NCBI GenBank assembly: GCA_052034525.1
Contig: JBPOIK010000033.1
Coordinates: 1-6,564, forward strand
From: JAFGJQ01 sp052034525
GTDB taxonomy: Bacteria > Planctomycetota > Phycisphaerae > UBA1845
DNA length: 6,564 nt
Reading direction: 5' to 3'
Every line of letters begins with the position of its first letter. The stretch's first letter is position 1. Shown here piece after piece: positions 1 to 6,141 of this stretch. The notes under the pieces are model-generated. The model was not told the DNA's origin. It searched no databases and was given only the letters and a program-made list of their open reading frames with translations. The translations under genes and the position numbers were made by a program.

Positions 1-406
1 GCAGCTCGTACTCCCTTTCGTTGCCCTCCTCGGCGACCCAGAAGAGAAACCCGGCCGAGTTGTGGTGTTTGGAGAGCGTCGTTTTGACAAGCCCGCGCTC
101 CTCCATCATCCGGAGGGCGACGAAGCGGTTCAGCCAGGTGAACGCGGTCTCGCGAACGAGTTCTTTCCGTGCGTCCTTCGGAGCGGTTCCGGCCTGTTCC
201 GAAGCGAGCGCGTGCTCCTCGAGAGCCCCTCGGACGGAGCGGGCTTCCGGCAGCGTCGCGACGGCGGGATAGAAGGATGCGTCGGCGAAAGTTCCGTCGG
301 GGAGCCAGCCGTAGAGCCCCTCGAGCTGTTCGGAGGCTTCTTTTTCCAGTTTCTTTCTCGATTCGAGCGTGAACGAGGATATTTTCGCAATCAGCGTGTT
401 GTTCAT
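1..406 (-). CDS. pglX: BREX adenine-specific DNA methyltransferase PglX (BrxX), N-terminal part only
   Basis: This is the first 135 codons of the BREX methyltransferase; the rest runs off the left edge. The ATG at 406-404 is preceded by GGAG (418-415), 8 bases upstream and overlapping the brxC stop codon, so 5 bp separate the two genes and translation may be coupled. The visible protein begins MNNTLIAKISSFTLESRKKL. At residues 86-105 it carries the segment ETAFTWLNRFVALRMMEERG, the typical N-terminal signature of PglX proteins (family pattern roughly 'a-y/f-T-W-f/l-N-R-l-v-A-l-r-f-M-E'). Family members are about 1,100-1,250 residues and methylate one adenine of a non-palindromic site, marking host DNA; the SAM-binding and NPPY-type catalytic motifs would lie beyond the window and cannot be checked. 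Its position directly after brxC is that of type 1 BREX. The family is nearly certain; whether the gene is intact or phase-variable cannot be seen here. Confidence 0.94.
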   Translation of the reverse strand, partial: MNNTLIAKISSFTLESRKKLEKEASEQLEGLYGWLPDGTFADASFYPAVATLPEARSVRGALEEHALASEQAGTAPKDARKELVRETAFTWLNRFVALRMMEERGLVKTTLSKHHNSAGFLFWVAEEGNEREYEL

Positions 407-411
407 GGCCG

Positions 412-3400
412 TCACTCCAGTATCACGGTGCCGCCGGAGGCGATGATTTTCTCCAGGCGGTCGTGCAGCGTTCTGATGAAGTCCTCGAGTTCGTCCCCGG
501 TGGCGATGCGCCCGCGGCAGAGGCGCGAGACGACGACCCGCTCGACCTTCTCCTCCGGGGCTATCGTTTGAACGATTCGCGCCAGTATCCCGGAGACCGC
601 GGAGGCGACGCTTCCCGTCTCGCTTTCGAGCTGCGAGAGCGACGCTCCGGTCCGTTCGCACGCGGACGCGAACTCGGGAAGCTCCGGTTCGGACTCCGCT
701 TTTTCAAGAAGCGGCGCGAGAATCGCCTCCTTGCGCTCCGGCGGGATGTCGGGGCTTTCGGAGAAGGTCATCCACTCCGGACTCCCCTTCAGCGTCTCCA
801 AGGCGTCCGCGAAGGCGCCCCGCCTCTCCTCCCACGCGGCGAGATAGACTTTCCGGTACTCCGCGTGGATTTCCTTCGCGAGCACCTTCGCCTTCTCTAT
901 GGAGAAAAGGCACTTCTCCGAGCCGAGAATCTCCGCGAGCTCCTCCGCGCTTTTGCCGAGCGCGCCGTCGAGACCGCGCTTCCCGAGGACGGGCCACTGC
1001 TCCGTCAGGACATTCCGGGCGGTCCGGAGCCATTCGAGGTTCCCGTCGGAGGAGGCGGCGGCGAGTTCGGAGACTTCCTTTCCATTCCGAAGGAACGTCC
1101 TGCCGGAGGAGGCCAGCATCTTGACGCACTCCTCCCCGTCGGAGGCGAGAATCTCGTCCATCCACCGCATCCGCTCGAGAAGCATGTCGGCTCCGGGGAC
1201 GCGGAGCGCGGAGAGCCGTGCGGAGACCGGCACGAGCCTCTCCTTCTCCTCGGCGGCGACCTTTCTGAACGCGGCGCAGACGGCGTTCTCCTCGGGGTCG
1301 ACCTCCTTTCCGGCAATCTCCTCGAACATCCGGGCGGCTGCGACCAAAAGCTTCAGGTCGACGTTCCGCCGGGGGGAGAAGGTCGCGGCGCGGAAGGAGG
1401 GCGTGCTCTGGAAGACGGCGCGCACCGGCGGTTCGGTGTACCGAACGTACTTCTTCCCCTGATGGACTATCTCCAGCGAGCCCGCTCTGAGGAGCACGGC
1501 CAGTCCGGCGCGGACCGACTCCAGGCTCCACGCGTACCCCTTGCCTCCGAATCTGCTTTCGAGCGTCTTTCCGGTGACTTTGTTGCCGTAGGAGTGCTCC
1601 CGCTCGATGTACTCCATCAGCTCCCGGCAGAGCGCGCAGGACGTGTTCGGAACGAAGGAGGCCCCCTGCTTGACGACGAGGCTTCTTTCGCCCTCCTCGT
1701 GGTAGAAGGCCCGCGGCAGACCGGAGAGGTTCGCCGCGACGAGGAATCCGTCGACGTCCCCCGGCGCGAGGTCGAGAACGCCCGTCCTCAGCTTGTCGAA
1801 CAGCAGTGGAACTGCGAGGACGACGAGCGCGCGCATCTTCTCCGCGAGGGAAGCGCCGAGGGACGCTCCGCTCCGCTCGACGCCGCGGAAGAAGAAGACG
1901 CCTCCCGAGAGGGCGTCGACGAAGAGCTGCTTCAGCCGTCTGGCTATCAGCTCCTTGCGGTTCTTCTCCTCGGCGAGGCATTGGCCTTCCTCGGCGGTCA
2001 GCTTCTGCTGGGCCGCGAGGCGGTCCGCCTCCGCCACCATCTCGCGGGAGCGGTGGAGTTCGGCGACCGCATCCCGGACCGTCCGCGGAAGCGCCGCGGA
2101 GCAGAATATCTCGTCCTGCTTCTCGGCGCTCTTCGAGCGGAGTTCGGCCCTCTCGGAGAGGGCCTCCTCCTCGGAGGCGAGGCGGATATGAAGCGGGATG
2201 TCGCCCTCTCCTTCGACGGATTCGCCGTTCATGGTCACGGCGAGTCTGAACGACCTCAGGTTCTCGTAGAGGTGCGTGCGGAGTTTCGGGTCGGCGAAGA
2301 TTTCCTTCACGACCTCCCTATGGATGGCGTTCCGGTCGGCCTCGCGGGGGTCGAGCCCGTTCCTCCTGGTCTCCCACGTCTTCTCCTGGACAGTGAGGAG
2401 CTTGTACCCCTCCTCCGTGTTCCGAACGAACTGCGCCCGCTCGAGTTCCTTCATCGCCTCCTCGGTCTCGCGCACGAGCGACGGGGAGGAGACCGAGGGA
2501 TGCAGCACGGCCGCGATGTTCCGAACGGTTCTCGGCAGGTCCTTCACCGATTCGAGGAGGGCGACGGCCTTCGCCGCCGCGAGCGCCCGCGGATTGGCCG
2601 CCAGACGCCCGGCGACGGCGTTCAGCTCGTTCGTCGTCTCCGAGGGGACGAGATTTCCGGCTTCGAGCAGCTCGTAGACCCTGTCGAGCGTGACCAGGGT
2701 TCCAAGCGGTGCGTCGACAAGCTTCGTCCTTTCGTTGACGAGCATCTGCTGCGCCTGCTTGATGATGGTCCTGTTGCTTCCGCCGACGTGGCGCTGGGCT
2801 CCGCGCTTGAGGCGCAGACCGGAGACGATGTCGATGCACAGGTCGATTTGATACGGCAGATAGGGGTAGAGACGAACGAACTCCTCCCGCTGTATCTCGG
2901 TGTTTCGGGAGGTTCGTTCGAGGGAGCAGCACTCGCGTATCCGCCCGGCGTTGGCGTCGAAGAGCGCGCCGAGCTTTCTCTCCCCCTCGGCGTTCTTCTC
3001 CAGAACGCGCCGCGCGGTGATTTCGGCGATGTCGGTCTGTTTGAGGTCGATGTTGATGCGGAAGCGGTCCTGCAGCCGCGCGAGCTCGATTCTCCTCGAG
3101 TCGAGCGCCGTGACGACCTCGTTGAGCTTCTCCTGCGCGGTGACGGCTATCCAGAACGGCGACACCGCCTGCCGGCGCTCGGTGCGGTTGCGCCCCTCCA
3201 CTCCGAATGCCTGGATTATCGCCTGGAGGTCGAGCATCTTCTCGACGCTCCTGGAGACGAACTGCCCCACCTCGTCGACGACGAAGAGAAGCGCCTTCCC
3301 CTTCCTCCTTCTGGACGCGAGTTCGAAGGCGCGCGCCGCGAGCCTGTTCGGGTCGATGTCGGCCCGTCCGGCCCCGACTCCGGCGACCCACGAATCCGGA

Positions 3401-4053
3401 GCGGGAAACGTCCTCGGGTCGAGCATGTTCAAAACGACGCTCGCCTCGTTGAGCGCGAGGCCGGTCTGCCTGCGCACCCTCCACGGCTTCCCCATGGTCT
3501 CCTCGAAGAGGCGTTCGAAACGCTCGAGCCTGCCGTCCCCCTCGAGCGCTATCTCCAGCTCCGCGGCGTCGAAGTCGACGGCGTAGTCCAGCGCCTTCAG
3601 AAGCGCCTTGTAGAGTATCTCCGTGAGGCGTTCGTTCCCCGCGCGCCCCGCGTCCATCGAGACGTCGAAGATGACCGATTCGAACGGGACGCGCAGGTTG
3701 ATGGAGTCGAGGAGGTCGCTGATTCGCCGGTCGTTCGCCGTCTTCTTGAAGAGGTCGGACGCGCACGAGTCGCCAATCCTTCTGTTCGCCGCCGTGTATC
3801 CGAGAATCTTCGCGAAGGAGGATTTTCCGGAGCCGAAGAAGCCGGATATCCAGATGCCGATACCCTCCCGCGGCGAGGAGGGGCCTTCGGCTATCTCCTT
3901 GTAGACCTCCGCGTACCTGTCGCGGATGGATTCCGTGGCGACGTACTCCTCCATCTCGGTCGCGAGAGCCTTCTCGTCGTCCTGGGTGACCTTGATGACC
4001 TCCTCGATATGGCGTTCGACCGGTTTCGCGAACAGTCCGCCTATCTTCTCCAT
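412..4053 (-). CDS. brxC: BREX system P-loop ATPase BrxC
   Basis: A 1213-residue protein, the usual size for BrxC (about 1,200), and the large ATPase core of BREX. The N-terminus (residues 8-40, FAKPVERHIEEVIKVTQDD and following, ending EYVATE) matches the BrxC opening 'f-x-r-p-i-x-x-x-i-k-x-x-q'. A perfect Walker A, GFFGSGKS, is at residues 71-78. A Walker B strand, LLFVVDE, is at 255-261 with acidic D260 and E261, followed by GQF. The segment FWIAVTAQEKL at 300-310 looks like the sensor strand of these ATPases. The C-terminal two thirds is rich in charged helices, with a likely coiled coil around residues 665-730. In the family, ATP hydrolysis is needed for both methylation and phage exclusion, and BrxC is thought to act with BrxB, PglX and PglZ. 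The ATG directly follows the brxB stop codon and has a strong GGAGGT 9 bases upstream. No frameshift or lost ATPase motif is visible. Confidence 0.97.
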   Translation of the reverse strand: MEKIGGLFAKPVERHIEEVIKVTQDDEKALATEMEEYVATESIRDRYAEVYKEIAEGPSSPREGIGIWISGFFGSGKSSFAKILGYTAANRRIGDSCASDLFKKTANDRRISDLLDSINLRVPFESVIFDVSMDAGRAGNERLTEILYKALLKALDYAVDFDAAELEIALEGDGRLERFERLFEETMGKPWRVRRQTGLALNEASVVLNMLDPRTFPAPDSWVAGVGAGRADIDPNRLAARAFELASRRRKGKALLFVVDEVGQFVSRSVEKMLDLQAIIQAFGVEGRNRTERRQAVSPFWIAVTAQEKLNEVVTALDSRRIELARLQDRFRINIDLKQTDIAEITARRVLEKNAEGERKLGALFDANAGRIRECCSLERTSRNTEIQREEFVRLYPYLPYQIDLCIDIVSGLRLKRGAQRHVGGSNRTIIKQAQQMLVNERTKLVDAPLGTLVTLDRVYELLEAGNLVPSETTNELNAVAGRLAANPRALAAAKAVALLESVKDLPRTVRNIAAVLHPSVSSPSLVRETEEAMKELERAQFVRNTEEGYKLLTVQEKTWETRRNGLDPREADRNAIHREVVKEIFADPKLRTHLYENLRSFRLAVTMNGESVEGEGDIPLHIRLASEEEALSERAELRSKSAEKQDEIFCSAALPRTVRDAVAELHRSREMVAEADRLAAQQKLTAEEGQCLAEEKNRKELIARRLKQLFVDALSGGVFFFRGVERSGASLGASLAEKMRALVVLAVPLLFDKLRTGVLDLAPGDVDGFLVAANLSGLPRAFYHEEGERSLVVKQGASFVPNTSCALCRELMEYIEREHSYGNKVTGKTLESRFGGKGYAWSLESVRAGLAVLLRAGSLEIVHQGKKYVRYTEPPVRAVFQSTPSFRAATFSPRRNVDLKLLVAAARMFEEIAGKEVDPEENAVCAAFRKVAAEEKERLVPVSARLSALRVPGADMLLERMRWMDEILASDGEECVKMLASSGRTFLRNGKEVSELAAASSDGNLEWLRTARNVLTEQWPVLGKRGLDGALGKSAEELAEILGSEKCLFSIEKAKVLAKEIHAEYRKVYLAAWEERRGAFADALETLKGSPEWMTFSESPDIPPERKEAILAPLLEKAESEPELPEFASACERTGASLSQLESETGSVASAVSGILARIVQTIAPEEKVERVVVSRLCRGRIATGDELEDFIRTLHDRLEKIIASGGTVILE

Positions 4054-4650
4054 CTACGACCCACCTCCGTATATTCTCACTCTGTAGTTGTACGCTCCGA
4101 GACCTCCCTGCGAGGGGAGGTCGTAGAAGCGGAGGTCCGTTCCGAACTCGAGGCTCCCGGGGTAGAAGAGGATTACGGGAACCCGTGTTCTGTTTTCGAG
4201 GGCTCCGAGAAGAGCGGACGTGCGCAGGACCGCGGGGGCAAGTCCTCCGGCGCGCACGAGAAAGACGCAGTCGGTCTCCGGGTCGAGCGACGCCGTCTTT
4301 TCGAGAACGCTCTCCTCGGCGGGCTTGAAGTCCTCCGACACGAGAAGGCTTTGCAGGTGTCGCTGCGCGGCGTCGAAGCCTCGCAGCCTCTCAGTTTGAA
4401 ACAGGTCGTCGATTCCGAAGAGTTCGGCCGTCTCCCAAACCAGCCGGGCGAGGGAGACGAAGAGCACGGAGCGCGAACAGTCCTTCTTCAGGTTTACGGC
4501 CAGCAGGCGAAGGTGTCTGCGGAGCGCGAACTCGTCCTCGGGAGAGTAGCGGAACACTGCGAACGGGATGTCGCTGTGGGCCGCGATACGGACGGGACGG
4601 CTTCCGAGGTCCTCCTTCAGCTCGGCGAGAGCATCAGCCAAGGACGGCAT
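4054..4650 (-). CDS. brxB: BREX core protein BrxB (DUF1788)
   Basis: A 198-residue soluble protein, the normal length for BrxB (about 190-200). Recognition rests on the overall DUF1788 pattern. There is an N-terminal helical part with FAVFRYSPEDEFALRRHLRL near residues 30-50. A central stretch predicts a strand ending in LVRAGGLAPAVLRTSALLGAL. The near-terminal strand VPVILFYPGSLEF leads to the characteristic ending YNYRVRIYGGGS. The family has no assigned enzymatic activity; it is a required core part of type 1 BREX, and an adaptor role around BrxC is an inference. The ATG at 4650 has GGGAG about 8 bases upstream and starts 17 bp inside the end of brxA. The gene ends TAG immediately before the brxC ATG, so brxA, brxB and brxC are probably co-translated from one mRNA. 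No other in-frame start fits the ribosome-binding site better. Confidence 0.93.
   Translation of the reverse strand: MPSLADALAELKEDLGSRPVRIAAHSDIPFAVFRYSPEDEFALRRHLRLLAVNLKKDCSRSVLFVSLARLVWETAELFGIDDLFQTERLRGFDAAQRHLQSLLVSEDFKPAEESVLEKTASLDPETDCVFLVRAGGLAPAVLRTSALLGALENRTRVPVILFYPGSLEFGTDLRFYDLPSQGGLGAYNYRVRIYGGGS
4063..4068 (-). promoter_or_regulatory. Strong Shine-Dalgarno site of brxC
   Basis: GGAGGT on the minus strand, 9 bases before the brxC ATG at 4053 and lying inside the last codons of brxB. With the immediate TAG-ATG junction it suggests that ribosomes finishing brxB can restart on brxC. It also supports independent strong initiation. Confidence 0.7.
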
Positions 4651-5434
4651 CCGCGTACTCCCGGAACGTTTTTTCGGGGAACTCCGTCCTGACGATGTCT
4701 CCCGCCGATTCGAAGTTCATCCTCCCGTACTGATGCGCCTCGAGGCACATGTGCTCCACCCCCGTTTCTCCAAGCAGAAACAGCTTCCAGTCGGGGTGGC
4801 GCAGCAGCGCCCTCCCCGAATACCCGAGACCGTGCAGACAGAAGGCGACGAGCGAAAACGCCTCGCCGCCCAGCGAAAGCGGAGCTATTCTCTTGCGGCT
4901 TCCTCCTTCGAGAACGCCGAAGTCCCTCAGCGCGGCCAGTATGCCGCGGGCCGTCTTGAGCGTCACGGTGGGAGTCCACTCCCTTCCGGCGCGGGAATTG
5001 ACTCCGTCGAGCCACTCCGCCGCGTCTCCCGTCCGGACTTCGAACGCTCCGGCGCGATGCGAGGCGACGAGGCGCTCCGCGACGAATCCGTAGAGCGCGG
5101 GTTCGCTCCGCGCGGTAATCCAGTAGTAGAAGGAGCGCAGCACGCCGAGTCCTGCATTCCGCTCCTCGAGCACGCGCGCCAGTCTCCACGCGTCCGGGGG
5201 GGAACCCTGAAGAAACCTCGGGCGGAAGGCGCGCGTGTACGTGTCCTTCACCCTCGACATGGTCGCCTTCGGGAGCGCTCTGGCTATCGCGGGCAGCGGG
5301 TCGTTCTTCTCCATGCCATCCTCCCAGAGGGAGACGACGGCGCGCATGTCGGGAAGCAGCGCTCCGCCCTTCTGGATGCGCGCGGTCACCGCCGAGGGGG
5401 AGAAGGAATACTGCGCGTTCGACGTTTGAAGCAT
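4634..5434 (-). CDS. brxA: BREX protein BrxA (DUF1819)
   Basis: First gene of the BREX operon, 266 residues from the start chosen here, somewhat longer than the roughly 200 residues of enterobacterial BrxA. The N-terminus MLQTSNAQYSFSPSAV and the following ALLPDMRAVVSLWEDG (about residues 25-40) fit the DUF1819 opening, in which a Tyr-Ser stretch leads into a helix ending in Trp. KDTYTRAFRPRFL (about 58-70) and the C-terminal RTEFPEKTFREYADAVLG also fit. BrxA homologues are small helical proteins reported to bind DNA; the precise role is unknown. An upstream in-frame ATG at 5497 would add 21 residues (to 287). The ATG at 5434 is preferred because AAGGAGG (5451-5445) sits 10 bases upstream, and because the best promoter (-10 at 5490-5485) would start transcription downstream of 5497. 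The assignment is strengthened by brxB, brxC and pglX following in type 1 order. Confidence 0.86.
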   Translation of the reverse strand: MLQTSNAQYSFSPSAVTARIQKGGALLPDMRAVVSLWEDGMEKNDPLPAIARALPKATMSRVKDTYTRAFRPRFLQGSPPDAWRLARVLEERNAGLGVLRSFYYWITARSEPALYGFVAERLVASHRAGAFEVRTGDAAEWLDGVNSRAGREWTPTVTLKTARGILAALRDFGVLEGGSRKRIAPLSLGGEAFSLVAFCLHGLGYSGRALLRHPDWKLFLLGETGVEHMCLEAHQYGRMNFESAGDIVRTEFPEKTFREYADAVLG

Positions 5435-5443
5435 TGAAAAGAA

Positions 5444-5451
5444 GCCTCCTT
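5444..5451 (-). promoter_or_regulatory. Shine-Dalgarno site that fixes the brxA start
   Basis: On the minus strand AAGGAGGC lies 10 bases before the ATG at 5434-5432. The alternative upstream ATG at 5497 has only a poor GGCGGGA-like match. This is the main sequence reason to call BrxA as 266 residues and not 287. Confidence 0.75.
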
Positions 5452-5484
5452 CGACGGGTATCGCCCGTATGCTCACATTTCTAC

Positions 5485-5513
5485 AGTTTATTACCATGAT
5501 TCCCGCCCGTCAA
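5485..5513 (-). promoter_or_regulatory. Candidate sigma-70-type promoter of the BREX operon
   Basis: On the minus strand a -35 box TTGACG (5513-5508, five of six consensus bases) is separated by exactly 17 bases from a -10-like TAAACT (5490-5485, four of six). Transcription would start near 5478, giving a leader of about 44 nt before the brxA ATG at 5434. It is the best such pair noticed between the small upstream gene and brxA. It is a prediction from consensus only; the -10 box is weak, which would suit a regulated promoter. Confidence 0.45.
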
Positions 5514-5518
5514 TCATG
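5495..5518. promoter_or_regulatory. Inverted repeat over the BREX promoter, candidate operator
   Basis: CATGATT (5495-5501) and AATCATG (5512-5518) form a perfect 7-bp inverted repeat around a 10-bp G+C-rich spacer, with half-site centres 17 bp apart. The right half covers part of the predicted -35 box and the left half lies in the promoter spacer. The geometry suits a dimeric helix-turn-helix repressor. Many BREX loci are controlled by an upstream WYL-domain regulator (BrxR), but no regulator gene is visible in this window, so the binding protein would have to be encoded elsewhere. The repeat is seen directly; the operator role is inferred. Confidence 0.4.
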
Positions 5519-5655
5519 AGTATCGGTATTCGTTTTTTTCGAGGGATGTCGCCGGGGACGATACTGTTTTTCGCGCGCGGGAAGGGGGAGGAGATGAATG
5601 CGTTCGGAACGACCCCTCCCCGTCGGGCGGCGCATCGAGGGGGTAAGCACGCTTC

Positions 5656-5838
5656 TCAGGGGATGACGATTGCGACGTCTTCAGACTCCTTAAGCGCGTC
5701 GTTCCTGTTGGAGTCGGTAGCGTATATATGATTGAATATATATGCGGACGCCGCTTCCAATCTGAAATCAAGTGAATCAGGAGGGCTGTTCCGTGGTTCA
5801 ATGTTGGAATGAAATGCAATTGCGGGATGGGATTGCGT
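5656..5838 (-). pseudogene. Possible remnant of an unidentified protein-coding gene (C-terminal end)
   Basis: On the minus strand a frame opens just after a TGA (5841-5839) and runs 60 codons to a TGA at 5658-5656, with no ATG or GTG start. Its second half reads like real protein, with LEAASAYIFNHIYAT and then LKESEDVAIVIP at the end, and it is not obviously the shadow of a gene on the other strand. The only common start codon is a TTG at codon 27, without a ribosome-binding site. It might be the tail of a gene whose front was lost. Equally, it may be chance in noncoding DNA. I do not recognise a family. Confidence 0.2.
5720..5745. repeat. A+T-rich imperfect inverted repeat
   Basis: GCGTATATAT (5720-5729) can pair with ATATATATGC (5736-5745) around the loop GATTGA, giving 10 pairs with one G-T wobble. 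There is no T-tract on either side, so it is unlikely to be an intrinsic terminator. It could be a protein-binding site or an easily melted region. The loop and its left edge contain ATGATTGA, which also occurs at the right half of the candidate BREX operator on the other strand. Confidence 0.35.
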
Positions 5839-5850
5839 TCAGAACGGATT

Positions 5851-5882
5851 CTCTTCAGGGGAGCATGAGCTCCCCTGAAGAG
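5851..5882. repeat. Perfect 14-bp inverted repeat (strong hairpin) over the 3' end of the small gene
   Basis: CTCTTCAGGGGAGC (5851-5864) and GCTCCCCTGAAGAG (5869-5882) are perfect reverse complements separated by the 4-base loop ATGA. On the minus strand the TGA stop of the small upstream gene lies within the second arm. The stem is strong enough for a transcription terminator or an mRNA-protecting 3' structure. However, the minus strand continues AATCCG with no U-run, and the plus strand continues GTCTTGCTCTTA, which is only moderately T-rich. A factor-assisted terminator, a 3' stabilising hairpin, or the scar or end of a small mobile repeat all remain possible. Confidence 0.6.
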
Positions 5883-6067
5883 GTCTTGCTCTTAGGAAAA
5901 CTCTGATTAAGGGGATTTTCTTCTTCTTTGAGCTCAAATGCATCAGGTTTCTGCGAGGCTAACTCATCTTTTTTCAGAGGTTCCTTAGACTGCACCAGAT
6001 TAAAACAAGCGGCGGCAGAGACAACAAAGACGGCGAACCATGGGAAAAAACGAGGTGTTCGGAACAT
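5855..6067 (-). CDS. Small putative exported protein or lipoprotein, unrecognised
   Basis: A 70-residue frame from the ATG at 6067. The N-terminus MFRTPRFFPWFAVFVVSAAAC has the layout of a signal peptide: two arginines, a hydrophobic core, then small residues before Cys21. SAAAC is a loose lipobox (Ala where Leu is usual at -3), so either a lipoprotein or a plain secreted protein is possible. The mature part is short, hydrophilic and Lys/Glu-rich (for example ELKEEENPLNQSF). No Shine-Dalgarno sequence precedes this ATG. A longer version from an ATG at 6154 (99 residues) would overlap the end of the endonuclease gene by 13 bp but would push the signal peptide to residue 30. The stop lies inside a perfect hairpin. 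I do not recognise a family; the signal-peptide shape is the main reason to believe it is translated. Confidence 0.4.
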   Translation of the reverse strand: MFRTPRFFPWFAVFVVSAAACFNLVQSKEPLKKDELASQKPDAFELKEEENPLNQSFPKSKTSSGELMLP

Positions 6068-6141
6068 GGGGAGGCGTCGGCCTTCGGGCGAACGGAACGA
6101 TGCTCGAAGGGGATGGTCGGGAAAAACGTTCGATTCAAGCT

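Larger units (their letters stand above)
5519..5850. other. Gene-poor stretch between the BREX promoter and the small upstream gene
   Basis: No reading frame here has both a credible start and a recognisable product. The left part (about 5560-5660) is G+C-rich with G- and C-runs. The right part (about 5700-5830) is nearer 45% G+C and holds an A+T-rich dyad at 5720-5745. A start-less minus-strand frame of 60 codons (5838-5656) could be a gene remnant. I saw no tRNA, no CRISPR-type direct repeats and no clear insertion-sequence ends. Confidence 0.5.

Noticed and set aside
704..1981. A 425-codon minus-strand frame inside brxC in another phase, rich in Arg
   Set aside because: Arginine-rich shadow typical of G+C-rich coding DNA; overlaps brxC completely and shows no motif or ribosome-binding site.
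2318..3766. A 482-codon minus-strand frame inside brxC in another phase
   Set aside because: Arg/Ala-rich shadow of the brxC ATPase region with no motif of its own.
463..4692. A 1409-codon open frame on the plus strand, antisense to brxC and brxB
   Set aside because: Its product is a low-complexity run of Arg, Glu, Gly, Leu and Asp with no recognisable domain. It is the mirror of G+C-rich codons in brxC, which has clear family motifs on the other strand.
4617..5189. A 190-codon minus-strand frame overlapping brxA
   Set aside because: Arg-rich frame-shifted reading of brxA; no family signature, and brxA itself fits DUF1819.
5514..5819. A 101-codon minus-strand frame between the small gene and brxA
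   Set aside because: It would run through the predicted operator edge. It has Ser/Pro/Arg-rich composition without structure, no ribosome-binding site and no recognised family.
5500..6140. A tRNA gene, phage attachment site or CRISPR array near the composition break
   Set aside because: I looked for cloverleaf-type TTC loops and anticodon stems, and for regularly spaced direct repeats, and saw none. No duplicated core of useful length was found.
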